DNA from: Ruminococcus sp.
GTDB taxonomy: Bacteria; Bacillota; Clostridia; Oscillospirales; Acutalibacteraceae
Direction: 5' to 3'
DNA length: 64,000 nucleotides
Assembly (NCBI GenBank): GCA_004558485.1
Contig: SFCS01000001.1
Span: 50,981-114,980, forward strand
Shown: positions 40,138-48,910 of the stretch, in pieces
Position numbering within the stretch: position 1 is the stretch's first letter
Layout: every line of letters begins with the position of its first letter
The notes under the pieces: model-generated
What the model saw: the letters and a program-made list of their open reading frames with translations, nothing else
Told to the model about the DNA's origin: nothing
The model's database searches: none
Program-made: the position numbers and the translations under genes

Positions 40138-41031
40138 ATGGGAAAACACGGGAGAAAGAAAGTCACAAAAAAAGAGGTCGCCGTTCTGTTGACGGTTGCC
40201 GCGACGGCGGTCGTGCTGCTGATCGGCGTGGTGGTGTTTCTGATCGTGCGGTCGGAGAAAAAGCCGGCACAAGATCCGACGCCGGTCACGACGACGGCGG
40301 AGGCGACGACCACTACGACGAAGGCGACGACCACTACGACGAAGGCGACGACCACGACCGCGAAAACGACCGTGAAAACAACGACCAAAACCGTGCCGAC
40401 AACGGCGGCACCGGTGGGCAATCACTATGTGCAGCCGGAGGGAGCTGTGTGGTACTTAAAGCTCGCCAACGACTGGAACACCCTGCCGGAGAGCTATGAC
40501 AGCACCTTCACGGCGGTGGAATACGGCGGCGGCCTTTCCGGCAAGCTGTTTGACAGCCGCGCGGTGGATGCGCTGCGGGAGATGCTTGCCGCGGGCAACG
40601 CGGAAAACGCGGCGCTGCGGTTGCAGCCGGTGTCCTGCTATCGCTCGGTGGCACTGCAAAAGAGCCTGTATGAGCGGCAGGTACAAAAACAGAAAAACGC
40701 CGGCTATTCCGACACAAAGGCGCGGGAAGTCGCCGCGACCATCGTGAAGAGACCGGGTCAGAGCGAGCACAACACGGGACTTGCCGCGGATCTCGGCGGC
40801 AGCGGAGACTACAGCCTCAACCAATCGTTTGAAAGAACGGCGGCATATCGCTGGCTCATAGAGCACTGCGCCGATTACGGCTTCATCCTGCGCTTCCCGA
40901 AGGACAAGGAAGCCGTCACGGGCGTCATCTATGAGCCGTGGCACTTCCGCTATGTCGGCAAGGAAGCGGCGGCGGAGATCATGCGGGACGGGCTGTGCCT
41001 GGAGGAGTATCTGGAAAAGCACGGATATTGA
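40138..41031 (+). CDS. D-alanyl-D-alanine carboxypeptidase, VanY/M15B family
   Basis: 297 residues. A basic N-terminus and one membrane helix (about 16-38) are followed by a Thr/Lys/Ala linker with tandem repeats (50-95) and an M15B domain. Zinc and active-site residues lie in SEHNTGLAADLGG and EPWHFRYVG. It trims the terminal D-Ala from peptidoglycan stems outside the cell. The start at 40138 is preferred over 40117 because of the promoter position and the GGGGCGAGG before it. It shares the membrane helix plus Thr-rich linker design with the M23 protein upstream. Confidence 0.88.
   Translation: MGKHGRKKVTKKEVAVLLTVAATAVVLLIGVVVFLIVRSEKKPAQDPTPVTTTAEATTTTTKATTTTTKATTTTAKTTVKTTTKTVPTTAAPVGNHYVQPEGAVWYLKLANDWNTLPESYDSTFTAVEYGGGLSGKLFDSRAVDALREMLAAGNAENAALRLQPVSCYRSVALQKSLYERQVQKQKNAGYSDTKAREVAATIVKRPGQSEHNTGLAADLGGSGDYSLNQSFERTAAYRWLIEHCADYGFILRFPKDKEAVTGVIYEPWHFRYVGKEAAAEIMRDGLCLEEYLEKHGY
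40301..40360 (+). repeat. 21-bp tandem repeat in the VanY-like linker
   Basis: Two perfect 21-bp units (40301-40321, 40322-40342) and a partial third, encoding ATTTTTK. They lie in the extracellular linker. Confidence 0.8.
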
Positions 41032-41041
41032 GAAAAAGGGC

Positions 41042-41070
41042 TTGACAAACCGAAAAGGGACTGGTATACT
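41042..41070 (+). promoter_or_regulatory. Sigma-A promoter of infC-rpmI-rplT
   Basis: TTGACA at 41042-41047, 17-bp spacer, TATACT at 41065-41070. Confidence 0.88.
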
Positions 41071-41076
41071 GTATCG

Positions 41077-41225
41077 GTAAAACAAAGCAGAGCGTTTGCC
41101 CGCTCTCGCCTGCGGATGTCGTTCCAACAGGCTGATACCGTGTTTCCCTCTCTTTGGGATCATTGCGTAGTTGCGCGGGCAGTTTCGGCTGCCCGCGTTT
41201 TATGATTTTACACTGCTTTGACAGT
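41077..41225 (+). ncRNA. L20 leader (ribosomal-protein autoregulatory leader) of infC
   Basis: About 165 untranslated bases separate the promoter from infC and end in a terminator hairpin. In Firmicutes the infC-rpmI-rplT leader is bound by L20, which promotes premature termination. Position, length and terminator match that pattern. I did not resolve the full L20-binding fold, so the call rests on context and the attenuator. Confidence 0.6.
41174..41204 (+). terminator. Attenuator terminator in the infC leader
   Basis: A 9-bp GC-rich perfect stem (41174-41182 with 41189-41197), loop TTTCGG, followed by TTTTATGATTTT. It lies 45 bases before the infC start, so it must be conditional. Confidence 0.85.
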
Positions 41226-41242
41226 GACGGAGGTGCTTTGCA

Positions 41243-41761
41243 ATAGCCGTAAAAGAGCTGCAGATCAACGAACAGATCCGTGACAGTGAGGTGCGCGTGA
41301 TCGACGCGACGGGCAATCAGATCGGCATTATGAGTGCGCGGGAAGCGCAGGCGCTTGCCGACCAGAGCGGGCTGGATCTCATCAAGATCTCCCCGAACGC
41401 CAAGCCGCCGGTCTGCCGTATCGCCGACTACGGGAAATACCGTTTTGAACAGGCGAAACGCGAAAAGGAAGCGCGGAAAAACCAGCATGTGGTGGATGTG
41501 AAGGAAGTGCGTCTCGGTCTCAACACCGATGTCGGCGATTTCAACACGAAGGTCAACCATGCGCAGCGGTTCATCGGACAGGGCGACAAGGTCAAGGTCT
41601 CCATCCGTTTCCGCGGCCGTGAGATGGGACATCCGGAGATCGGACTTGCCGCCATGAAACGGTTTGCCGAGGCCTGTGCGGAATTTGCGGTGATCGAAAA
41701 GCCTGCAAAGCTGGAGGGACGCAGCATGCTGATGTTCCTCGCGCCGAAGCCCACGAAGTAA
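41243..41761 (+). CDS. infC: Translation initiation factor IF-3 (apparent AUA start)
   Basis: 172 residues. The N-domain begins AVKELQINEQIRDSEVRVID; the linker and C-domain (DVKEVRLGLNTDVGDFNTK, VKVSIRFRGREMGHPEIG) are complete. IF-3 keeps ribosomal subunits apart and checks the initiator codon. No ATG, GTG or TTG exists in frame before the conserved N-terminus; TGA closes the frame at 41225. The ATA at 41243 lies 7 bases after GGAGGTG and is the only sensible start. Rare starts on infC (AUU in E. coli and Bacillus relatives) let IF-3 repress its own translation. The first in-frame ATG or GTG lies inside the gene. Confidence 0.9.
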   Translation: MAVKELQINEQIRDSEVRVIDATGNQIGIMSAREAQALADQSGLDLIKISPNAKPPVCRIADYGKYRFEQAKREKEARKNQHVVDVKEVRLGLNTDVGDFNTKVNHAQRFIGQGDKVKVSIRFRGREMGHPEIGLAAMKRFAEACAEFAVIEKPAKLEGRSMLMFLAPKPTK

Positions 41762-41807
41762 GTATACGCATTTATGCGCATCGAAGTTTTTAAGGAGGAC
41801 ATACACT

Positions 41808-42005
41808 ATGCCTAAGATCAAAACGCACAGCGGCGCGAAAAAGCGTTTCAAGCTGAGCAAAACCGGTAAGGTCATTCGCGGCCATGCCTACAAATCCCAC
41901 ATCCTGAACAAGAAGACCACCAAACGGAAAAGAAATCTTCGCCAGACCACCGTTGCCGACGTCACCAATGTCGCAAAGGTCAAGCGCATGATTCCCTACA
42001 AATAA
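41808..42005 (+). CDS. rpmI: 50S ribosomal protein L35
   Basis: 65 residues, normal length, very basic (PKIKTHSGAKKRFKLSKTGK; RGHAYKSHILNKKTTKRKR). AAGGAGGACATACACT precedes the ATG. It is the middle gene of infC-rpmI-rplT. Confidence 0.97.
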   Translation: MPKIKTHSGAKKRFKLSKTGKVIRGHAYKSHILNKKTTKRKRNLRQTTVADVTNVAKVKRMIPYK

Positions 42006-42024
42006 TTGACGGAGGTAACGAAAC

Positions 42025-42384
42025 ATGGCTCGTATTAAAGGCGCGATGATGACGCGCAAAAGAAGAAAAAAGACACTGAAGCTTGCAAAGGGCTATTACG
42101 GTGCAAAATCCAAGCTGTTCAAGACCGCAAAAGAAGCGGTCATGAAATCCGGCCAGTATGCGTACATCGGCCGCAAGCAGCGCAAGCGTGATTTCCGCCG
42201 CCTGTGGATCGCCCGTATTTCCGCTGCTGCGAAGCTTAACAGCATGAACTACTCCACCTTCATGAACGGCCTGAAGAAGGCGGGTATCACGATGAACCGC
42301 AAGATGTTGGCTGAGATCGCCGTTGCCGATCCTGCTGCCTTTACCGCGCTGACCGTGAAGGCACAGAAAGCCCTGTCTAAATAA
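42025..42384 (+). CDS. rplT: 50S ribosomal protein L20
   Basis: 119 residues, normal length (RIKGAMMTRKRRKKTLKLAKGYYGAKS, abbreviated; LWIARISAAAKLNSMNYS). It binds 23S rRNA early in 50S assembly and, in Firmicutes, represses its own operon through the infC leader. GGAGGTAACGAAAC precedes the ATG. Codon use is strongly biased. Confidence 0.97.
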   Translation: MARIKGAMMTRKRRKKTLKLAKGYYGAKSKLFKTAKEAVMKSGQYAYIGRKQRKRDFRRLWIARISAAAKLNSMNYSTFMNGLKKAGITMNRKMLAEIAVADPAAFTALTVKAQKALSK

Positions 42385-42393
42385 GCTGTATCT

Positions 42394-42427
42394 GCGCCCA
42401 TCGGGTAATCCGGTGGGCGCGGTTTTT
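42394..42427 (+). terminator. Rho-independent terminator of infC-rpmI-rplT
   Basis: An 11-bp stem with one T-G pair (42394-42404 with 42410-42420), loop GTAAT, then GGTTTTT. Confidence 0.9.
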
Positions 42428-42466
42428 GAATTTACGCTGCATTTTTTAGGTTGGGAGGTGCAAAAG

Positions 42467-43255
42467 ATGCCGATCTCCGGCAAGGATAATCCGCAGGTGA
42501 AACGCTGGCGTCTTTTGACCGCCGACCGCCGTGCGCGCCGTGAAACGGGGCTGTTTGCCTGTGAGGGCGCGCGGCTCTGTGCCGACGCGGCAAAAAGCGG
42601 CGTCGAGGTAGTCCTGCTGCTGTACACCGAAAAAGCGGCGACGACCTATGCCGCGCAGGTGGAAACGCTGCTCAAAGTCGCGCGACGCGAGGAGGTCATC
42701 ACGCCCGCCGTCGCACAGCACATGAGCGACACCGACGCGCCGCAGGGCATTTTCTGCATCTGTGCGATGCCGCAGCGTGCGAAGGACGCGGCGACGCTCG
42801 ACGAAAAAGGACGGTATCTTGCGCTCGAGGATGTGCAGGATCCCGCCAACCTCGGCGCCGTCATCCGCACGGCGGAGGCGCTGGGGCTGCGCGGCTTGCT
42901 GCTGTCCGACGGCTGCTGCGATGTGTATAACCCGAAGGTTTTGCGCGCCAGCATGGGCGGCGTGTTCCGCCTGCCGCTTTTCGCGGCGGGGGAGATGAAA
43001 ACGCTGCTCCCGCGGCTGCGGGAGCGCGGCATGCGCGCGTTTGCCTGTGTGCCGGATGCGGCGGCTGTGCCCGTCTGCGATGCGCCGCTGACCGACGGCT
43101 GCATTTGCCTTATCGGCAACGAGGGCAACGGACTGAGAGCGGAAACGATCGCGGCGTGTGATACCGCTGTAACCATCCCGATGGCGGGGCGCGCCGAGTC
43201 GCTGAATGCGGCGATGGCGGCGGGTATCGTCATGTGGGAACTGGTACGGCGATAG
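42467..43255 (+). CDS. TrmH/SpoU-family RNA 2'-O-methyltransferase
   Basis: 262 residues. An N-terminal substrate-binding domain (NPQVKRWRLLTADRRARRETGLFACEGARL, shortened in part) is followed by a SPOUT methyltransferase domain with LEDVQDPANLGAVIRTAEALG, IGNEGNGL and IPMAGRAESLNAAMAAGI. It probably methylates the 2'-OH of a 23S rRNA nucleotide; the exact site is unknown. ATG 42467 follows GGGAGGTGCAAAAG, and the longer frame begins within the terminator of rplT. Confidence 0.85.
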   Translation: MPISGKDNPQVKRWRLLTADRRARRETGLFACEGARLCADAAKSGVEVVLLLYTEKAATTYAAQVETLLKVARREEVITPAVAQHMSDTDAPQGIFCICAMPQRAKDAATLDEKGRYLALEDVQDPANLGAVIRTAEALGLRGLLLSDGCCDVYNPKVLRASMGGVFRLPLFAAGEMKTLLPRLRERGMRAFACVPDAAAVPVCDAPLTDGCICLIGNEGNGLRAETIAACDTAVTIPMAGRAESLNAAMAAGIVMWELVRR

Positions 43256-43269
43256 GGGGCAATTTTGCT

Positions 43270-44502
43270 ATGTCTATGGACAGACGGCTGTATTGGATAT
43301 GGCTGCAACGGCATCTGCCGCTCGGCAGCATGGCGACCAATCGCCTTTTGGATCATTTTTCCGATATCGAGGCGGTCTTCGCGGCGAAACCCGCAGCTTT
43401 GCGCGAGGTGGAGCTGCGCCCGCAGGAATATTTGGAGCTGCAGGACAAGGATCTGACCGAGGCAAAGGGCATCCTCAAAGCGATGCAGGACATCGGCGGC
43501 TGGGTGCTGACGCCGGAGGATGTGTGCTATCCCGAGGCGCTGCGCGAGATCGACGGCTTTCCCGCCGTTTTGTACGGCGAGGGAACGATGCCGCAGCTGA
43601 ACCGTATGCCCTCTGTCGCCGTGGTCGGCACGAGGTATGCCACCGAGGAAGGAAAAGACAATGCCTATATGCTGGCAGGCGGACTTGCCGCCGCGGGCAT
43701 GGTGGTCGTCAGCGGCGGAGCGCGCGGCATTGATGCCGCTGCACACGCAGGTGCTCTGGATGCACAGGGCGTAACGGTGCTGGTGAAGGCTGCGCCGCCG
43801 GAGGTGGAATATCCGCAGGAGACAGCGGCGCTCAGACGCCACATTTTGGAGGCGGGCGGTGCGATTGTGACCGAATATGCGCCGGGAAAACCGTTTTTCT
43901 GCGACTATCATGTGCGCAACCGCCTCATGGTCGGTATGACGCTCGGCACCTGCGTGGTGGAAGCGCCGCAGCGCAGCGGCGCGCTTATCTCCGCCAACCT
44001 CGCCCGCGCACAGGGGAAGGATCTGTTTGCCGTGCCGTCCTCCATCCGCAACACGAAGAATGTCGGCTCGCTGGAGCTTATCCGCAAGGGCGCTGTCCTG
44101 GTGACGCATGCGGCGGAGCTTTTGGAGGAATATGCCGGTCGCTTTGCGGGCATGCTGGACATCGATGCCGCCGAAAAGGCGGAAAGGGCGCTTTCGCGCC
44201 CGACGGCGCCGCTCCCGCTAAAGGGCACGAAGGGCGGTGCGCCGCACCGTCCGCTGCCGAAAAGCAAAACGGCGGAGAAAGCGCCGAAGGTGGCGGACGA
44301 CACGCGGACTGCCGATCTTCCCGCCATCGCTTCACCGCAGGCGCAGCGGCTTTTCGCCGTCATCCGACGCGAGCCATGCCCCGTCGATCTTTTGGCGAAA
44401 AGGGCGGGATTGCCGATTTCCGAAACGCTGGTGCTTTTGACAGAGCTGGAGCTGTATGGCTGTGTCAAGAGCACGGCGGGTCAACAATACTACAGAACAT
44501 GA
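43270..44502 (+). CDS. dprA: DNA-processing protein DprA (Smf)
   Basis: 410 residues. An N-terminal SAM-like helical domain, the Rossmann core (SVAVVGTRYATEEG, VVVSGGARGIDAAAHAGALD, AIVTEYAPGKPF, ALISANLARAQGKDLFAVP) and a C-terminal winged helix (LLAKRAGLPISETLVLLTELELYGCV). DprA loads RecA onto incoming single-stranded DNA in transformation; many non-competent Clostridia keep it. Start at MSMDRR (43270). The next gene is topA, the usual order. Confidence 0.92.
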   Translation: MSMDRRLYWIWLQRHLPLGSMATNRLLDHFSDIEAVFAAKPAALREVELRPQEYLELQDKDLTEAKGILKAMQDIGGWVLTPEDVCYPEALREIDGFPAVLYGEGTMPQLNRMPSVAVVGTRYATEEGKDNAYMLAGGLAAAGMVVVSGGARGIDAAAHAGALDAQGVTVLVKAAPPEVEYPQETAALRRHILEAGGAIVTEYAPGKPFFCDYHVRNRLMVGMTLGTCVVEAPQRSGALISANLARAQGKDLFAVPSSIRNTKNVGSLELIRKGAVLVTHAAELLEEYAGRFAGMLDIDAAEKAERALSRPTAPLPLKGTKGGAPHRPLPKSKTAEKAPKVADDTRTADLPAIASPQAQRLFAVIRREPCPVDLLAKRAGLPISETLVLLTELELYGCVKSTAGQQYYRT

Positions 44503-44518
44503 AAGGAGACGAAGCATC

Positions 44519-46591
44519 ATGTCCAAGCTCGTGATCGTGGAATCGCCTGCTAAGGCGAAAACCATTCAGAAATACCTGGGGCAAGGCTATGAGGTCATCG
44601 CCTCTATGGGACACATACGGGATCTGCCGAAAACGCTGCTCGGTGTGGATATAGATAATCATTTCAAGCCGCGCTATATGGATATTCCGGGCAAGACCGC
44701 CCTCATCCGCCAGCTGCGGGAAAAGGCGGCAAAAGCCGACGCCGTGTACCTTGCAACCGACCCGGACCGCGAGGGAGAGGCGATTTCCTGGCATCTGGCG
44801 CAGCTGCTCCATCTGGACATTCACGCGCAAAACCGCGTCACCTTCAACGAAATCACAAAAAGCGGCGTGACGAGCGGTATGGCGCATCCGCGCTCCATCG
44901 ACATGGATCTCGTGAACGCGCAGCAGGCGCGCCGTATCCTCGATCGCATCGTGGGCTATAAGCTCAGCCCCTTTCTGTGGAAAAGCATTCGCAAAGGGCT
45001 TTCCGCGGGACGGGTGCAGTCGGCGACGGTGAGCCTTGTGGTGGATCGGGAAAACGAGATCCGCCGCTTTGTGAGCGAGGAATACTGGACGATCGACGCG
45101 ATGCTGTCGCACACCGAGAAAAGCCGCATGTTCCCCGCGCATTTTCACGGCAACGCCAAGGGCAAGATCAAGATTTCCGACAAGGAGACCGCCGATAAAA
45201 TCGTCGAAGAACTGAAGGCGGCAACCTTCACGGCCGCCAATGTCAAGTCCGGCAAGCGCAAGATCGCGCCCGCGCCGCCGTTCATCACCTCCACTATGCA
45301 GCAGGAGGCAAACCGCAAGCTGAACTTCTCCTCCAACCGTACCATGAAGGCGGCGCAGGAGCTGTATGAAGGCATCGATGTTGCGGGCGAGGGTGCGATA
45401 GGTCTTATCACCTATATGCGTACCGACTCGCTGCGCATCTCGGACGAGGCGCGCGCCGCAGGCAATGCATATATCAGGGAAACCTACGGCGACGCCTATT
45501 TGCCGCCGAAGCCGCGCGTATTCAAGACCAAAAGCAACGCGCAGGACGCCCACGAGGCGATCCGCCCCTCTGTGCCGTCGCTGACGCCGGAGAAGGTGCG
45601 TTCCTCGCTGACGGCGGATCAGTATAAGCTCTATAAGCTCATTTGGGAGCGCTTTATCGCCAGCCTTATGGCGGATCAGCTGCAAAAGACCAACCAGGTG
45701 GACATCGCCGCCGGCGACTATCTTTTCAAGGCGTCGGGCTATACGGTGGAGTTTGACGGCTATACAGTGCTGTATGTCGAGGGCAAGGACGAAAAAGAGG
45801 ACGAGAACCGTCCGCTGCCGAGTATCACGGTCGGTGAGACCTTTGTGCAGCGTGAGCTCAAAGGCAATCAGCACTTCACACAGCCGCCTTTGCGCTATAA
45901 CGAGGCGACGCTCAACAAGGCGATGGAGGAAAACGGCATCGGCAGACCGTCGACCTATGCCCCGACCATCAGCATCATTTTGGCAAGAGAATATATCGAG
46001 CGGGAGAATAAGTCTCTGAAGCCCACCGCGCTCGGCGAGGTGGTGACGGCGCTGATGAAGGAGAAATTCCCGAATATCGTCGACACCGAATTTACGGCGC
46101 AGATGGAGAAGGAGCTCGACAGCGTGGAGCACGGCAAGGCGCAGTGGGAACAGATCCTCTCCGACTTCTACGGCGATTTTTCAAAATCGCTCACGGCGGC
46201 GGAGGCGTCGCTTTCGGGCGAGCGCATCAAGGTGCCCGAGGAGGAGAGCGATGTCGTCTGCGAGCTGTGCGGACGGCGCATGGTGGTGAAATCCGGCAGA
46301 TACGGCAAGTTCCTTGCCTGCCCCGGCTATCCTGCCTGCAAGAACACAAAACAGATCATCGAGGAAACGCCCGGCATCTGCCCCCAGTGCGGCGGGAAGA
46401 TCATCCTGAAAAAATCCCGCAACAACCGCAAGTTCTACGGCTGCGCCAACTATCCCGACTGTAACTTTATGAGCTGGGATGAACCGTCGGCGGAGTTCTG
46501 TCCGAAATGCGGCAAGACGCTGTTCAAGCGCAAGGGGAAAAACGGGGGACTGTATTGTCGGACACCGGATTGCGGGTTTGAAAAGAAATGA
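44519..46591 (+). CDS. topA: DNA topoisomerase I
   Basis: 690 residues. The Toprim domain (LVIVESPAKAKTI; TDPDREGEAISWH), catalytic Tyr299 in LITYMRTDSLR, and three C-terminal zinc ribbons (CELCGRRM, CPQCGGKI, CPKCGKTL) are all present. It relaxes negative supercoils by a type IA single-strand passage. GAAAGGAGACGAAGCATC precedes the ATG. It lies 16 bases after dprA and overlaps trmFO by ATGA. Confidence 0.96.
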   Translation: MSKLVIVESPAKAKTIQKYLGQGYEVIASMGHIRDLPKTLLGVDIDNHFKPRYMDIPGKTALIRQLREKAAKADAVYLATDPDREGEAISWHLAQLLHLDIHAQNRVTFNEITKSGVTSGMAHPRSIDMDLVNAQQARRILDRIVGYKLSPFLWKSIRKGLSAGRVQSATVSLVVDRENEIRRFVSEEYWTIDAMLSHTEKSRMFPAHFHGNAKGKIKISDKETADKIVEELKAATFTAANVKSGKRKIAPAPPFITSTMQQEANRKLNFSSNRTMKAAQELYEGIDVAGEGAIGLITYMRTDSLRISDEARAAGNAYIRETYGDAYLPPKPRVFKTKSNAQDAHEAIRPSVPSLTPEKVRSSLTADQYKLYKLIWERFIASLMADQLQKTNQVDIAAGDYLFKASGYTVEFDGYTVLYVEGKDEKEDENRPLPSITVGETFVQRELKGNQHFTQPPLRYNEATLNKAMEENGIGRPSTYAPTISIILAREYIERENKSLKPTALGEVVTALMKEKFPNIVDTEFTAQMEKELDSVEHGKAQWEQILSDFYGDFSKSLTAAEASLSGERIKVPEEESDVVCELCGRRMVVKSGRYGKFLACPGYPACKNTKQIIEETPGICPQCGGKIILKKSRNNRKFYGCANYPDCNFMSWDEPSAEFCPKCGKTLFKRKGKNGGLYCRTPDCGFEKK

Positions 46592-47883
46592 ACGAAAAAA
46601 GGCTCACGGTGATCGGCGCGGGACTCGCGGGCTGTGAGGCGGCATATGCCGCGGCGCAGCGCGGTGTGCCGGTCACGCTCAAGGAAATGAAGCCGCAAAA
46701 ATTTACGGCGGCGCACCGCTCCCCGCTGTTTGCGGAGCTCGTTTGCTCCAATTCACTCAAGGCGTCGCGCATCGAGAGCGCGGCGGGACTGCTCAAGGCG
46801 GAAATGAAGGCGCTCGGGTCATTATGTGTGCCGATCGCGGAAAAATGCGCCGTGCCTGCGGGCGGGGCGCTGGCGGTGGACAGGGATCTGTTTTCTGCCG
46901 CCGTGACCGATGCGGTGCGGCAGCATCCGCTCATCACGGTCGAGGAGACCGAGGTGACGGCGCTACCTGCGGACGGCGTGACGGTGGTCGCGACAGGGCC
47001 GCTCACCGCCGAAGCGCTGGCGGCGGACATCGAAAGACTTTGCGGCGGGCTGCATTTTTATGATGCGGCGGCGCCCATCGTCGCCGCCGACAGCGTGGAC
47101 ATGACCGCTGCCTTCTGCGCCTCGCGCTATGACCGCGAGGACAGCGGCGCGGGGGATTATATTAACTGTCCCATGAACAAGGCGGAATATGAGGCGTTTT
47201 ATGATGCACTGATACACGCCGAGACAGCGCCGCTGCATGCGTTCGATAAACTCAAGGTGTATGAGGGCTGCATGCCGGTCGAGGTGCTGGCAAAGCGCGG
47301 CGCGGACACGCTGCGTTTCGGGCCGATGAAGCCGGTCGGGCTGCGCGATCCGCGAACGGGACACCGTCCGTGGGCGGTGCTGCAGCTGCGTGCCGAAAAT
47401 GCGGACGGCACGATGTATAATCTTGTGGGGTTTCAGACCAATTTGAAATTCGGCGAGCAAAAGCGGGTGTTTGGCATGATCCCCGCGCTGAAGGACGCCG
47501 TTTTCATGCGCTACGGCGTGATGCACCGCAACACCTTTTTGCAGTCGCCGGGGTTTCTCGGCGCGGATTTTGCCGTTCTTTCCCGCCCCGACCTTTTCTT
47601 CGCCGGTCAGATGACCGGTGTCGAGGGATATATGGAGTCGGCGGCGTCGGGACTGGTCGCGGGTATCAACGCTGCAAACCGTATTCTGGGCAAAGCGCCG
47701 CTCACCCTTTCGCGCGAGACCATGATCGGCGCGCTTTCGGCGCATGTCAGCACCGAAAACAGGGATTTTCAGCCGATGGGGGCAAACTTCGGCATTCTGC
47801 CGCCGCTTTCCGCTCCCATACGGGATAAACGCCAACGCTATGCGGCGCTTGCCGCGCGCGCCATGGCACATTATGAGCACTAA
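46588..47883 (+). CDS. trmFO: Methylenetetrahydrofolate-tRNA-(uracil-5-)-methyltransferase TrmFO
   Basis: 431 residues. The FAD-binding start VIGAGLAGCEAAYAAAQRG is followed by the family segments FAELVCSNSLKA, GLLKAEMKALGSL, YINCPMNKAEYEAFY and FFAGQMTGVEGYMESAASG. It makes ribothymidine-54 in tRNA with folate as the carbon donor and FAD/NAD(P)H as reductant. Its start overlaps the topA stop. The topA-trmFO pairing is widespread in Firmicutes. Confidence 0.96.
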   Translation: MNEKRLTVIGAGLAGCEAAYAAAQRGVPVTLKEMKPQKFTAAHRSPLFAELVCSNSLKASRIESAAGLLKAEMKALGSLCVPIAEKCAVPAGGALAVDRDLFSAAVTDAVRQHPLITVEETEVTALPADGVTVVATGPLTAEALAADIERLCGGLHFYDAAAPIVAADSVDMTAAFCASRYDREDSGAGDYINCPMNKAEYEAFYDALIHAETAPLHAFDKLKVYEGCMPVEVLAKRGADTLRFGPMKPVGLRDPRTGHRPWAVLQLRAENADGTMYNLVGFQTNLKFGEQKRVFGMIPALKDAVFMRYGVMHRNTFLQSPGFLGADFAVLSRPDLFFAGQMTGVEGYMESAASGLVAGINAANRILGKAPLTLSRETMIGALSAHVSTENRDFQPMGANFGILPPLSAPIRDKRQRYAALAARAMAHYEH

Positions 47884-47896
47884 AGGAGAGATAGCA

Positions 47897-48898
47897 ATGC
47901 GTATCATTCTGGACGCTTTCGGCGGCGATAACGCCCCTCTGGAGGTTTTGCGCGGTGCGCAGACGGCGGTCGAAAAGGACGGACTTTCCATCCTTTTGAC
48001 GGGACGAGAGGAGGAGATCCGCCGTGTTGCGGCGGAAAACGGCATTTCGCTTGACGGCATGGAAATCGCGGACGCGCCCGATGTTATTTCCATGAACGAC
48101 GAGCCGCGCAGCATTCTCAAGGCGCACAAGGATTGCTCCATGGCGGAGGGCCTGCGCCGCCTTGCTGCGGGCGAGGGCGATGCGTTCGTCAGCGCGGGCA
48201 GCACGGGCGCGCTGCTGATGGGCGCTACCTTCATCGTCAAGCGCATCAAGGGCATTTCCCGTCCGGCGCTCGGCAGCCTTCTGCCGTCGGACAAGGCGCC
48301 GTATCTTTTGGTGGATTGCGGCGCAAATGCCGATTGCCGCCCCGAGATGCTGCTGCAATTCGCGCAGATGGGACATATCTATATGACGCATGTGCTCGGA
48401 CGCAGCGACGCTACGATAGGCCTTCTCAACATCGGCACGGAGGAGCACAAGGGCGGCTCGCTGCAGCTGGAGACCTTTGCGCTTTTGAAGGAAAGCGGGC
48501 TGCCGTTCATCGGCAATGTGGAGGCGCGCGATGTGCCGGCAGGCGCGGCGGATGTCATCGTCACCGACGGCTTCACCGGCAATGTGCTGCTAAAAGCCAT
48601 GGAAGGCACGGTCTCCATGCTGATGCACAACCTCAAGGCGATCTTCAAGACCAATCTGCTGACAAAGCTGGCGGCGGCGATGGTGCTGCCGCATATGAAG
48701 GGGCTGAAATCCCGTCTCGATGCCTCGAAATACGGCGGCGCGCCGGTCATCGGCGTGCAAAAGCCGGTCATCAAGGCGCATGGCAACGCCGACGCGGCAG
48801 TCATCTACGGTGCGCTGCATCAGGCGGCGACCTTTGTGGAGACAGGCGCGGTGGACGCCATCCGCGCGGCGGTGACGCCTGCAAAAGAGGAAGAATGA
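47897..48898 (+). CDS. plsX: Phosphate acyltransferase PlsX
   Basis: 333 residues. Family segments are IILDAFGGDNAPLEVLRGA, SAGSTGALLMGATFIVKRIKGI, LLVDCGANADCRPEMLLQFAQMG, and VIVTDGFTGNVLLKAMEG. It makes acyl-phosphate from acyl-ACP for the first acylation of glycerol-3-phosphate. ATG 47897 follows AAAGGAGAGATAGCA; the frame upstream lies in trmFO. The fabD-fabG-acpP genes that often follow plsX are absent; rnc comes directly. Confidence 0.96.
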   Translation: MRIILDAFGGDNAPLEVLRGAQTAVEKDGLSILLTGREEEIRRVAAENGISLDGMEIADAPDVISMNDEPRSILKAHKDCSMAEGLRRLAAGEGDAFVSAGSTGALLMGATFIVKRIKGISRPALGSLLPSDKAPYLLVDCGANADCRPEMLLQFAQMGHIYMTHVLGRSDATIGLLNIGTEEHKGGSLQLETFALLKESGLPFIGNVEARDVPAGAADVIVTDGFTGNVLLKAMEGTVSMLMHNLKAIFKTNLLTKLAAAMVLPHMKGLKSRLDASKYGGAPVIGVQKPVIKAHGNADAAVIYGALHQAATFVETGAVDAIRAAVTPAKEEE

Positions 48899-48910
48899 AG
48901 GAGGATGTAT

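Noticed and set aside
44465..46132. A 555-codon minus-strand frame opposite topA
   Set aside because: Shadow of topA, which has complete Toprim, active-site and zinc-ribbon motifs.
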